Shown piece by piece: positions 22,235-30,562 of a stretch of 33,316 nucleotides of DNA. Numbering within the stretch: the stretch's first letter is position 1; each line of letters starts with the position of its first letter. A program made the translations under genes and the position numbers. This DNA is from Chitinophaga pinensis (lineage in GTDB: Bacteria > Bacteroidota > Bacteroidia > Flavobacteriales_D > Crocinitomicaceae). Where the stretch lies: the NCBI GenBank assembly GCA_945870115.1, contig CAMBRH010000002.1, positions 1 through 33,316 of the forward strand. Reading direction: 5' to 3'. The notes below the pieces were generated by a model. It was not told where the DNA came from. It worked only from the letters and a program-made list of their open reading frames with translations, and did no database searches.

Positions 22235-23839
22235 TTAATTTCGTTTCTTTAAAATAGTCATTTTACTCTGATTCAGCATATCTTCATAGGTAGTGAAACC
22301 AAATGGGACTGGACCTTGTTTCCAATTTTTATTTTTTTCTTCTTGTAATTTTAAGTTTTCTTTATAATCAACAAGTGGTGGTTGAGAATACTCCATATAC
22401 TCGCGAGTATCTCCTTCTCCCCAAACTGGATCATTTCCGTATTTGTGATCTTGAAAATGAATTCTTTTAGCCATAACTCTGTATGAAAAACTCACATTAC
22501 TTGTGCCACCATTTTTTTCTTTAACAGTAAAACTTGTTTGACCTGGAACTACATAAACATCATTACATTCACCTTCAATTTGAATGAAAACGTGAATAGG
22601 ATGAGCCTCATCTATAAAAGTAACTTGTTTAAATATTTCATCTAATTCAACTGTGACTTCACCATTAATCAATTTTGCTCTTCCCAAGTCTTCAAACCAG
22701 ACTTCTGGAGATTCTGTACAGTACAGTAATTGATTCCCCCATTCCGTGCCAACAGATGCTGATTTTGTACCATTAGCAATAACATGATTTCCATTAAAAT
22801 AACCACTATAATTTGCATTGTTAGCTCTCCAGCCAACAACTGCAAAATCAAAAGCTCCTCCGACAAGACCTCCACCTAAACCAATTCCATATACCCCAGT
22901 ACCGGTTCCTCCAGCATTATAAGAACCTAGCACACCAATCCTTCCACTTCCGCTAGTAGCATAATTTATACCTCTTAATCCATATCCGCCGGTAGCAGCT
23001 GTTCCAGCCCATCCACCTAAAGTTCCCACAGTTGAGGTACTTGCACTAGTTGTTAAATTTAAACCTGAAGTACCTCCGCCAGTACCAGAGCCTTGATAAA
23101 TACCAACAGTACCATATTCAGAGGTTGTTCCTCCAGTTATTTCACCATAAACTCCCGCACCATTTTGATTTGAATAACCATTAACTGCATAAGGTAAAGT
23201 TGCATTACCTACAGCACTAAATAAATCAACAGCATATAATGTTGCAGTAGCCCCAATAATAACCTCACCAGTACTCAATATCCTCATACGCTCTGTTGCA
23301 CCAGTACTAAAAGCAAGTGTATTTGCTCCTGGACTCCACATTCCAATGTCTGGATCATTTTGAAAGGAATAAGTTGGTAATGAAACTGTACCTAAACCAA
23401 TAGATAACAATTGTCCACTTTGATTCATCTCAAAACGCTCAACATTATTGGTTCTGAATCTTAAGTTAATTGCATCCAATGTACCAAGAAAGTTTGTTCC
23501 TGCAACGGTATTCCAATTACCCAAAGTATTCCATGCATTGTTACTTGACATAATTCGAACCCATTTTGTACCATCCCAATAATACATTCCTGGTGTAACA
23601 TCAGAAACTGTGGCTGTATTAAAAACAGTTAACCAATTTGCTGCTGCTGTTACCGTAGTAATATCAGTTGTACCAGTTAATGCAACTCTAGGCATTAAAA
23701 ATCCTTTATTCGTTGACACTATATCTAACATTGCTGATGCATTTGGAGATGCTCCAGTAGAATTTATCCCTACATTTTGAGCGAAATTTGCAGTTGAAAA
23801 CATCATTGCAACAAAAAATAATTTTACATTTTTCATCAT
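22235..23839 (-). CDS. Secreted phage-tail-fibre-like protein B
   Basis: This 534-residue paralogue of fibre protein A has a signal peptide (to about residue 20) followed by the same NVGINSTGASPNASAMLDI start. Near-identity to protein A runs to about residue 215, including SFQNDPDIGMWSPGANTLAF and ERMRILSTGEVI. The shaft (about 215-360) has different Gly-rich repeats (GVYGEITGGT, GLRGINYATSG, GVLGSYNAGG, GVYGIGLGGG). At about 378-400 comes CTESPEVWFEDLG and then INGEVTVELDEIF, the start of a C-terminal beta domain known from many bacterial fibre-like proteins. It closes with GGTSNVSFSYRVMAKR. A charged tail of about 80 residues follows. There is no T9SS domain. Either of two adjacent ATGs (23839 or 23836) could start it. 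Confidence 0.75.
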   Translation of the reverse strand: MMKNVKLFFVAMMFSTANFAQNVGINSTGASPNASAMLDIVSTNKGFLMPRVALTGTTDITTVTAAANWLTVFNTATVSDVTPGMYYWDGTKWVRIMSSNNAWNTLGNWNTVAGTNFLGTLDAINLRFRTNNVERFEMNQSGQLLSIGLGTVSLPTYSFQNDPDIGMWSPGANTLAFSTGATERMRILSTGEVIIGATATLYAVDLFSAVGNATLPYAVNGYSNQNGAGVYGEITGGTTSEYGTVGIYQGSGTGGGTSGLNLTTSASTSTVGTLGGWAGTAATGGYGLRGINYATSGSGRIGVLGSYNAGGTGTGVYGIGLGGGLVGGAFDFAVVGWRANNANYSGYFNGNHVIANGTKSASVGTEWGNQLLYCTESPEVWFEDLGRAKLINGEVTVELDEIFKQVTFIDEAHPIHVFIQIEGECNDVYVVPGQTSFTVKEKNGGTSNVSFSYRVMAKRIHFQDHKYGNDPVWGEGDTREYMEYSQPPLVDYKENLKLQEEKNKNWKQGPVPFGFTTYEDMLNQSKMTILKKRN

Positions 23840-23865
23840 TTCTATTTTTTTAAAAATTATAAAAT

Positions 23866-25119
23866 TTAATCTATTAATATTTTTTGAATGTATTCTTTTA
23901 GTCCTAGCTTGATATGTGATGTATAAATTCCTTTTGAAAAATTTGATAATTCAAAAGTATTAACTGTCGGCAATAATATTTCATTTAGAACAATCCTACC
24001 AGTAACATCATAAAGTTTCAACTCTCCCTCTTTTATCGTTTTTATGTTAATACTTCCTTTTGTTGGATTTGGAAAAATAATAGGATCTTCACTTTCACTG
24101 CAAACTGATTCACTAATTATTTTTTCAAAAGCATATTTTTTTCCATTAAAATCTACTTGATTAATCTGGTAATAGACCAAACCATTTGTAAAATGTGTAA
24201 AATCATTGTATTCGTAGTCAATTACACCAATACTTGTCCCAGAACCGCTAATGATAGCTATTTCTTCCCATTTATTGCCATCAAATGATCTTGATATCTC
24301 ATAATAATCACAATTTGTTTCATTAGAAACTTTCCATGAAATATTATTATTACATTCTTTGTTGCTAATTTCTTGACCTAAAAAATTCACTGGTAATGGC
24401 ACCGTTTGATCAACTAAAACCCACACTGGCCAAAAGTCAGCTGCAGGAGCTGAAACACCGCTTGTTATATTTGTAGCAGTATTAGTAGCACCAAACAATA
24501 AACCTTCCCAAGAAGTATTGGCTATACTCCATCTTTGCGCTTGCAAATTTGCTTCCGTTAGTGTATTTGCACCAGCTATTTCATTTGCCGCATCATCATA
24601 AGTAAAGGAAAGAGTTGCATCAGGAATTGTAGTATAAGTTGTGTTATCTAAAATCCAAAAACGATCTACAACCATTAAAGATTGATCTGCATCTGGAGAT
24701 CCACCATTCATTGTAGTAACTGCAGTTGGAAAAGTTGGGTAAGCCGTGTTTGCATCTGTAGCTGTTTCATAAGTACTGAAATTAAATGTTCCACCTGCAT
24801 TTCCAGCAGATGTAATATTCATTTCCATTGGGATTTTAACTCCATTACCTCCTTGCACAATTGGTTTTGTTGTCCATGGAATTATATAATTACCAGTTGA
24901 ATTCGATATTTCCCAGACTAATTGATTTCTTTCTCCTTCAGAAACTATATTTCCGCCAGTTCCAGCTAGTGTGATAGCATTCGGATTTGAATTATCTAAA
25001 ACAACTTTGGCATTATTTGAAATAATCAAAAAAACATTATCATTCAATATCAATCTTTCTTGGCTTGATACTAAAATTGGAAATATTAAAATGATGAGAG
25101 TAGAGATTATTATTTTCAT
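23866..25119 (-). CDS. T9SS-sorted secreted protein B (fibre operon 2)
   Basis: This 417-residue paralogue has exactly the same length as protein A (20399-21652). It has a signal peptide (to about residue 19, LVSSQ). Residues 25-250 are nearly identical to A (for example NGVKIPMEMNITSAGNAGG and DADQSL-VVDRFWILDN). The Fn3-like part (about 255-340) is clearly diverged (ISWKVSNETNCDYYEISRSFDGNKWEEI in adjacent blocks). The type A sorting domain is conserved: IIFPNPTKGSINIKT, GELKLYDVTGRIVL, YIQKILID. Strong conservation at both ends with a divergent middle suggests different pressure on the segments, perhaps a partner-binding middle. It is the first gene of operon 2, 26 nt before fibre gene B, with a -7 element at 25192-25199. 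Confidence 0.85.
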   Translation of the reverse strand: MKIIISTLIILIFPILVSSQERLILNDNVFLIISNNAKVVLDNSNPNAITLAGTGGNIVSEGERNQLVWEISNSTGNYIIPWTTKPIVQGGNGVKIPMEMNITSAGNAGGTFNFSTYETATDANTAYPTFPTAVTTMNGGSPDADQSLMVVDRFWILDNTTYTTIPDATLSFTYDDAANEIAGANTLTEANLQAQRWSIANTSWEGLLFGATNTATNITSGVSAPAADFWPVWVLVDQTVPLPVNFLGQEISNKECNNNISWKVSNETNCDYYEISRSFDGNKWEEIAIISGSGTSIGVIDYEYNDFTHFTNGLVYYQINQVDFNGKKYAFEKIISESVCSESEDPIIFPNPTKGSINIKTIKEGELKLYDVTGRIVLNEILLPTVNTFELSNFSKGIYTSHIKLGLKEYIQKILID

Positions 25120-25191
25120 TATTTTAAGTTTTAGCTTTTAGTTTCAATTGTTTAAATGAAGTTTATACAAAAACAAATAAACGCTTATACA

Positions 25192-25199
25192 CAAACTTA
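25192..25199 (-). promoter_or_regulatory. -7 promoter element of fibre operon 2
   Basis: TAAGTTTG on the minus strand matches TAnnTTTG, 72 nt upstream of the ATG at 25119. Promoter-to-start distance is close to that in operon 1 (77 nt). Confidence 0.45.
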
Positions 25200-25380
25200 C
25201 AAAAAAAAATTCATTTTTAAAAATTACACAAAAAATCTTATTTTCAATTTACAAATAAAATTTTTTAAAAACCTGTATACTAGACGTTTAGCAATGTGAC
25301 CAGTTCTACTTTTTTCTTTAAATTAAAACAAAATGCCACTAAAACGGGATAATAATAATCAAAAGCACCTTTTTAAACAA

Positions 25381-25397
25381 ACTAAATCGATTAATAT
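25381..25397 (+). promoter_or_regulatory. Shared upstream box 2
   Basis: ACTAAATCGATTAATAT is identical over 17 bp to box 1 and starts 182 bp upstream of the operon 2 promoter. Similarity to box 1 continues on both sides (TTTTAAA before, CATTTA and AATAAATT after). The surrounding gap 25200-25450 has no gene. Confidence 0.55.
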
Positions 25398-25450
25398 ACA
25401 TTTAGTTGATTTTTAATAAATTAAATTTAAAAACAAAGTAATAAAATAAT

Positions 25451-25483
25451 AAAAAAAAGACCCTTGCAAAAAATGCAAGGGTC
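25451..25483 (-). terminator. Terminator of the glycine-rich protein operon
   Basis: GACCCTTGCA (25459-25468) pairs perfectly with TGCAAGGGTC (25474-25483) around a 5-nt loop, followed on the minus strand by eight T. Confidence 0.9.
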
Positions 25484-25509
25484 TAAGATTGAATTAATTT
25501 AAAAATAAA

Positions 25510-28500
25510 TTATTTCTTCACAAATCTTTCATTTTTAATTTCATCTTTGCTTTCTACTTTTACAAAGTAAACTCCAGAAGTGATATTATTTGCGTCAATT
25601 TTAAAAGTATTCACTCCTTTTATTAAGTTATTAGTTTCAGAATAAATAATTTTTCCGGTAATATCTAAAATTGTCAAAGTTGATTCAACATTATTATTGA
25701 ACGACTCAACATTAATTTCTATTTCAGAAACAATTGGATTTGGTGAAATTGTAATTTTTGTATTATCTAATTTCACTTTAACAATTTCTGAATAAGTGTA
25801 ATTTCCATTGAAATCAATTTGTTTTAACCTATAATATCTTAGTCCTTTAGTTTTTACATCGTTGTCATCTAAAGTATATCTTTTCAAACTTGAGCTAGTA
25901 CCCGAACCATCAACTTTTGCAATCTTTTCAAAATTGATTCCATCATAAGATCTTTCGATTGAAAAGTAGTCATTGTTGTCTTCTGATGCTGTTGACCAAT
26001 CGAGTGTAATATGATCAATTTTGTTCTCAGCTTTAAATTCAATTAATTCAATCGGCAAAGTAATGTTAGTCATCGTAATATCAAAACTAGAAGGTGTACC
26101 TGCATTACCATCTGCTACAAACCAATATTGCGTACTTGCCGTTAAGCCTGTAATAGTTGTATTATAGGTTGGAGTACTTACTCTATCACAAGGATCCAAT
26201 GCAGTAGAAAGTCCATCAGCTGGAGTATTTAAGGCATTTGCACCTGCAGAAGTATAAGGACCACCACACGCACCTTGAACAATACCCCACTGAACATCAC
26301 CTGACACATTAGTTAATGCAATATCAACAGTAGTTTGACCAGCTGCAGTAGTAAAAGAAAACCAAGCTAAATTCTCAGTTGAAATCGCACAAAAATCACT
26401 TGCATTAGGATCATTTGGACCATAAGAGTAATTACATCCCATGTTATTTCCATTTTGAGTTACACCTGCCACAATATTTGCAACGCCAGTACATTCATTA
26501 TTTGGTGCAGCAGCCAAATCATTAATTTCAAACTGGTATTGATAGCCTAAGGGTACCCCAGCATAATTTCCAAAAACATTATGTGCACCAGTAGTTGAAT
26601 TAAAAGTAGAAGATACATTTCTAGCATGATCAATTACAATAAAATAATTACCAGCAGGAAGCCAAATTCCTTTGCATGGAATATCTCCACCAATACTATA
26701 AGAACTTGCACTAGAATTTTGACCATCACCTCCAGAATCGTTTAAAGCTGCACATAAGTCAACACTATTTGAATTTGTATTTAAAACATCACCGAAATCA
26801 TAAGTATTTGAACCTGGACAAGCCGTAATAAAACTCACAATTGGATATGAATTTGCTACAGGTAAAGTTGTATTTCTCACTGAAAGGGAATAATCATAAT
26901 ATCCTCCTCCAGCAGGAACAGTTAATGAATAAAATTTATCCTCAGTTGCCGTACCACCAAATTCAAGTGTTCCATCTCCTGGATCATATAGACCACAAGA
27001 AAAATTCCAATCATTTCCAGAACCAACTGTTGTACTAATATCTATAAAAGGCGTTGTAATTGGAATTGCTGTTCCACATGTAAACCCTGTTCCAACAGGT
27101 GGAACAAAATTATATGGGTCAAGGCACAAGCCAAAAGTTCCTTCTGCAGCATTGTTGCCATTATGATCAACTACCACATAGTAAGTATCACCAATTGTTA
27201 AAATATCTAAAAAATTTGCAACAGTTCCCCAAGCAGGACATGAACTTGCAATTACAGAATAAGGATCTGTACAATCTGTATCATCCGGTGTTGTTTGTAA
27301 AATGGTTATTTCTGCGTTTCCTCCAGAATTTGAACCTTGCAAAGCAGTAACATCCATTGAAGTAGTTGTTGCTACAAATTTAAAGTAAATCTCATTTTCT
27401 CTATTATCACCACAAGCATTATTGTTGTAAAAATCATTAACAAATGCCAAACCAGTGGCTCCAACATTTGTATGGGCTGTGGCAGTTGAACAATAATTCG
27501 ATGCAATTACAATTGCGTCACAGGGATCATCTGGAAAAGCTGCCACTGTAGATTGAGTAGCATTTATCGTAAAAGCACCTTGATTTCCCAAAGTTGTTGA
27601 AACTCCTAAAAAGTATGTTCCAGCTGTGAATCCGTTTAAGGTAATTGGACCAGTAGCAGTTCCGCAATAATCATCCTCTAAGGTCATAGATGTATTTGCA
27701 GGACATGGAACATCATTTGTTACAAGTTGAAGACTAACATTTCCGCCACCAAATGAATTTGTTGGAAAGTTAACTGTTAAAGTATTATTTGCACCAGTAA
27801 TAGTTACCTGATACCAAACTTCTGTTTCTCCCGCTACAACGCAACCACCTGACCACAAAGAAGTTGAACCACAATTTGTTTGACCACCCAATGTTGTACC
27901 ATCTACTAATAAGACTGTTGCAGAACAAACTGCATCGTTTGCAGGAGCAACTGCAGTATATGTTACCCATACTTCACCTCTAGCACCATTACCGCCAGTG
28001 TGATTAGAGTTATCTGGTAGATAAGCGCCACTTCCTCCTCCACCAGGGGCAGAACCATTTGCGCCATCATTTTCAGTCGCTCTTGAAGCACCTCCAGCAC
28101 CTCCGCCAACAGCTCCAGCGCCGCCTGCGCCACTAGATCCAGCTCCACCTACTCCACCATTTGCACCTGCCGTTACAGGAGTTCCGTTACTAGCGCCAGT
28201 TCCGCAAGTTGCAGCTGCACCTCCAGAAGCACCAGCACCACCAGCACCACCTTGAGCAACCACTGTGCCACCAACTCCAGTAAAAGTTGTCGTTCCACCT
28301 TGAGTTCCAGCAGCTCCTGTTCCAGCTGTGACACCAGCAACAGTAACCGTGTAAACTTGTCCAGCTACCACCGCAAAAGTCTTAGTGGCGTGAGCACCTC
28401 CCGCACCGCCACCACATCCATTGGCATCATTAGCAGAAGTTCCTCCACCAGCTCCACCGCCACCCCAGCAGTCAACTTCAATTGAAGTAACCCCACAAGG

Positions 28501-28608
28501 AACGGTAAAACTACCATTAACAGTAAAAACATCTGTTACTTGCCCATTAGCAAATAAAGATACAAAAACTAAAAGAGTTGAGAAAATAAATTTGTAGAAA
28601 TTTTTCAT
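25510..28608 (-). CDS. Large glycine-rich T9SS-sorted surface protein
   Basis: This 1032-residue exported protein has a signal peptide (residues 1-22, ending NGQ). Residues about 25-200 form a glycine-rich domain with long Gly/Ala tracts (GGGGAGGGTS, GGAGGAGASGG, GGAGAVGGGAGGAS). The body, about 215-885, contains several beta-rich modules with repeated Cys residues and phrases such as WYQVTITGANNTLTVNF, GTYFLGVSTTLGN, DTYYVVVDHNGNN, NYFIVIDHARN and QYWFVADGNAG. These resemble bacterial pre-peptidase or Ig-like domains. An Fn3-like domain (about 887-960, LPIELIEFKAENK, FSIERSYDGINFEKI) precedes the type A sorting domain ISPNPIVSEIEINV to NERFVKK. The frame also opens 7 residues earlier, but MKNFYKF gives the proper signal peptide. 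It follows a small secreted protein in the same operon. No enzyme motif was seen. Confidence 0.85.
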   Translation of the reverse strand: MKNFYKFIFSTLLVFVSLFANGQVTDVFTVNGSFTVPCGVTSIEVDCWGGGGAGGGTSANDANGCGGGAGGAHATKTFAVVAGQVYTVTVAGVTAGTGAAGTQGGTTTFTGVGGTVVAQGGAGGAGASGGAAATCGTGASNGTPVTAGANGGVGGAGSSGAGGAGAVGGGAGGASRATENDGANGSAPGGGGSGAYLPDNSNHTGGNGARGEVWVTYTAVAPANDAVCSATVLLVDGTTLGGQTNCGSTSLWSGGCVVAGETEVWYQVTITGANNTLTVNFPTNSFGGGNVSLQLVTNDVPCPANTSMTLEDDYCGTATGPITLNGFTAGTYFLGVSTTLGNQGAFTINATQSTVAAFPDDPCDAIVIASNYCSTATAHTNVGATGLAFVNDFYNNNACGDNRENEIYFKFVATTTSMDVTALQGSNSGGNAEITILQTTPDDTDCTDPYSVIASSCPAWGTVANFLDILTIGDTYYVVVDHNGNNAAEGTFGLCLDPYNFVPPVGTGFTCGTAIPITTPFIDISTTVGSGNDWNFSCGLYDPGDGTLEFGGTATEDKFYSLTVPAGGGYYDYSLSVRNTTLPVANSYPIVSFITACPGSNTYDFGDVLNTNSNSVDLCAALNDSGGDGQNSSASSYSIGGDIPCKGIWLPAGNYFIVIDHARNVSSTFNSTTGAHNVFGNYAGVPLGYQYQFEINDLAAAPNNECTGVANIVAGVTQNGNNMGCNYSYGPNDPNASDFCAISTENLAWFSFTTAAGQTTVDIALTNVSGDVQWGIVQGACGGPYTSAGANALNTPADGLSTALDPCDRVSTPTYNTTITGLTASTQYWFVADGNAGTPSSFDITMTNITLPIELIEFKAENKIDHITLDWSTASEDNNDYFSIERSYDGINFEKIAKVDGSGTSSSLKRYTLDDNDVKTKGLRYYRLKQIDFNGNYTYSEIVKVKLDNTKITISPNPIVSEIEINVESFNNNVESTLTILDITGKIIYSETNNLIKGVNTFKIDANNITSGVYFVKVESKDEIKNERFVKK

Positions 28609-28635
28609 GATATTGTATTTTATATTCAACTTATT

Positions 28636-28914
28636 TTAATTTGTTTTAATTTCTTTTATTGATTTTCTTTTTTGCTGCATTAAAATCAATTTTTTTTCTT
28701 CTGCAGTTAATTTCCAATGTTTTGTTGGAACAACAGAATTAGAATCTAACATAATTAGGTTTTGTTTTTGACCATCAATATTTACAGAATTTAGATTTAA
28801 TTCAGATTGATGCTTAATTGTTGGATGTATACTTTTAATTTCTTGAGCAAAGGCACTTGAACTAAAAATTATTCCTCCAAAAATAAAAACTAAATTTATG
28901 ATTGCTTTTTTCAT
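28636..28914 (-). CDS. Small secreted protein, operon partner of the glycine-rich protein
   Basis: This 92-residue protein has a signal peptide (residues 1-23, SSAFAQ). The mature 69 residues include a central NSVNIDGQKQNLIMLDSNSVVPTKHW stretch across adjacent blocks and a basic helical end (TAEEKKLILMQQKRKSIKEIKTN). I recognise no family. It is the first gene after the best promoter match in the window (TTTG, 20 nt, TATCTTTG, 28984-29015), and the large T9SS protein begins 27 nt after its stop. The arrangement suggests an accessory, chaperone or subunit for that protein, but this is positional inference only. Confidence 0.7.
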   Translation of the reverse strand: MKKAIINLVFIFGGIIFSSSAFAQEIKSIHPTIKHQSELNLNSVNIDGQKQNLIMLDSNSVVPTKHWKLTAEEKKLILMQQKRKSIKEIKTN

Positions 28915-28983
28915 GACTATTTATTTATAATATTATTTCATAAAAATCTACTAAACAGTAATAGAAAATTATAATTCTTAGTA

Positions 28984-29015
28984 CAAAGATAAATAATACT
29001 TAATAGAAAACCAAA
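28984..29015 (-). promoter_or_regulatory. Promoter of the glycine-rich protein operon
   Basis: On the minus strand TTTG (29015-29012), a 20-nt spacer and TATCTTTG (28991-28984) match both Bacteroidota promoter boxes. The leader to the ATG at 28914 is about 65 nt. Confidence 0.65.
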
Positions 29016-29176
29016 ATTACGGATGTTAATAACTTGAAAATCAAGTACTGCAATTTTATTCCATGTCCTTATTTCATGTGTAAAAAATTGAAAATCAATG
29101 CTTTTAAGCCTGTATTTTACGATTTTAGCAAATGTTAAATAAATAACAATTTTTCGAAATTTATTAAAATGCTCTT

Positions 29177-29192
29177 ACTAAATCGATTAATA
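29177..29192 (+). promoter_or_regulatory. Shared upstream box 3
   Basis: ACTAAATCGATTAATA starts 186 bp upstream of the -7 element of the glycine-rich operon. A degenerate second copy, AAACTAAATCTATTTAT, follows at about 29197-29213. The box lies in the gap shared with the divergent reductase gene at 29310, about 95 bp before that promoter. The rest of the gap 28992-29285 has no gene. Confidence 0.5.
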
Positions 29193-29285
29193 AAAAAACT
29201 AAATCTATTTATCTTCATCTATTTTGAAATAAGTGTAAAAAATTTAATTTAAAGGTCAAATTACATAAAATGATATCAAAATGAT

Positions 29286-29293
29286 TATTTTTG
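29286..29293 (+). promoter_or_regulatory. -7 promoter element of the PaaE-like reductase
   Basis: TATTTTTG matches TAnnTTTG and lies 16 nt upstream of the ATG at 29310. Confidence 0.5.
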
Positions 29294-29309
29294 TCCAAAA
29301 TAAAAAAAC

Positions 29310-30386
29310 ATGACTCCAACTTTTCATAAATTAAGAATTGCCGAAATAAATAAAGAAGCGAATGAAACTGTTTCGATAACATTTACAGTTCCATCAGAGT
29401 TAATAAATGATTATACGTTTATTTCAGGGCAATATTTAACTTTAAGAGCAGATATAAAAGGGGAAGATTTGAGAAGATCATATTCTTTGAGTTCTGCTCC
29501 GCACGAAAATACATGGAGAGTAGCCATCAAAAAAGTTGAAAACGGTAAATTCTCTACTTATGCAAATGATGTATTAAAAGCTGGAGATGAAATAGATGTA
29601 ATGACTCCAGCAGGACATTTTCACGTTGAATTAAATGAAAACAATCAGAAATCTTATCTTTTATTTGCTTCTGGAAGTGGAATTACACCAATAATTTCAA
29701 TAGTAAAATCCGTTCTAAAATTTGAACCAAAAAGTAATGTTACCTTATTTTACGGAAATAAAAATTTCGGTTCTATCATATACAGAGAAGAATTGGAAGC
29801 TTTAAAAAATGAGTACATGGATAATTTCCGTTTAATTCATATTTTATCGCGAGAAAGTTTAGGAAATCAAATCCAAAAAGGTAGAATTGATAACGAAAAA
29901 TGTGAAAAACTAAAGACAGCATTTTTAAATTTTGAAAAAGAAAACACTGCTAATTGTGAAGTTTTTGTTTGTGGACCAGAAGAAATGATTCACGCTGTTA
30001 AAAATAGCATGCTTGACTTTGGTATTCCGAGTAAACAAATTCATTTTGAGTTGTTTGGTACTAATGTAATCAAAAAAGGAGAACTTGGTTTAACTGAAGA
30101 GAATGTGCATTCAAATGTTCAAGTTATTATTGACGGTGACACCTTAGATTTGGCCTTAGATTCAAACTCAGAAAACATTCTTGATGCAGCATTAAAAGCT
30201 GGTGCTGATTTGCCTTTTGCCTGTAAAGGTGGCGTTTGCTGTACGTGTAAAGCGAAAATAATTGAAGGGACAGCCCGAATGGATGTAAATTACGCATTAG
30301 AGCAAGATGAACTTGATGCTGGATATATTTTGACTTGTCAAGCACATCCTACTAGTGAGAAGCTGGTGGTTTCTTTTGATGAATGA
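29310..30386 (+). CDS. FAD/2Fe-2S reductase, PaaE-like
   Basis: This 358-residue cytoplasmic electron-transfer protein has three domains in the PaaE order. An FAD-binding barrel (residues 1-105) has the flavin motif RRSYSLSSAP at about 53-62. An NAD(P)-binding domain (about 112-240) has ASGSGITPIISI and VFVCGPEEMI. A plant-type ferredoxin domain (about 265-358) has the cluster cysteines in CKGGVCCTCKAKI (CX4CX2C) and the last Cys in ILTCQAHP. PaaE passes electrons from NADPH to the phenylacetyl-CoA epoxidase PaaABC. No paaA-D genes are present in the window, so the true partner is open; a general oxygenase or desaturase reductase is equally possible. It has its own promoter and ends at a repeat-rich convergent junction. 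Confidence 0.85.
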   Translation: MTPTFHKLRIAEINKEANETVSITFTVPSELINDYTFISGQYLTLRADIKGEDLRRSYSLSSAPHENTWRVAIKKVENGKFSTYANDVLKAGDEIDVMTPAGHFHVELNENNQKSYLLFASGSGITPIISIVKSVLKFEPKSNVTLFYGNKNFGSIIYREELEALKNEYMDNFRLIHILSRESLGNQIQKGRIDNEKCEKLKTAFLNFEKENTANCEVFVCGPEEMIHAVKNSMLDFGIPSKQIHFELFGTNVIKKGELGLTEENVHSNVQVIIDGDTLDLALDSNSENILDAALKAGADLPFACKGGVCCTCKAKIIEGTARMDVNYALEQDELDAGYILTCQAHPTSEKLVVSFDE

Positions 30387-30562
30387 GGATGAGTTAGGAA
30401 TTATGAATTATGAGTTATTAGTTATGAATTTTGAGTTATGAAGTATGAGTTTTGAATTATGAATAGTACAAAACATTCCTAATCAAGAATAAAAAAAAGA
30501 TTTTTTCTAAACTAAATTAGAAAAAATTCATAACTCATCGTTCATCATTCATAACTAATTTT
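30387..30562. repeat. GTTATGA-type repeats in inverted arrangement at a convergent junction
   Basis: The left array (about 30387-30465) has degenerate GAATTATGA/GTTATGA units; the right array (about 30526-30562) has the complement (TTCATAACTCAT, TTCATAACTAAT). A hairpin at 30500-30527 lies between them. The arrays could pair to form one long stem. Confidence 0.65.
30500..30527. terminator. Hairpin between the reductase and SRPBCC genes
   Basis: ATTTTTTCTAA (30500-30510) pairs perfectly with TTAGAAAAAAT (30517-30527) around ACTAAA. The A/T-rich flanks suit a bidirectional terminator for the convergent pair, although the stem is weak in G-C. Confidence 0.45.

Larger units (their letters stand above)
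22143..25199 (-). repeat. Operon copy 2 of a tandem duplication
   Basis: This is the second copy of the promoter, T9SS gene, fibre gene and terminator block (see 18565-21737). Gene order, direction, gap size (26 against 34 nt) and terminator sequence agree between copies. Confidence 0.8.

Noticed and set aside
18610..25119. Prophage or tailocin remnant suggested by the fibre-like proteins
   Set aside because: Both proteins have signal peptides and their operon partners have T9SS domains; no tail sheath, baseplate, lysis or integrase genes are present.
27099..27350. 83-residue plus-strand open frame inside the glycine-rich protein gene
   Set aside because: It is fully antisense to a long coding region with good domain evidence and has no start signals.
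28252..28485. Ser-rich 77-residue open frame opposite the glycine-rich domain
   Set aside because: It arises from reading repetitive Gly/Ala codons on the other strand; composition bias keeps the frame open.
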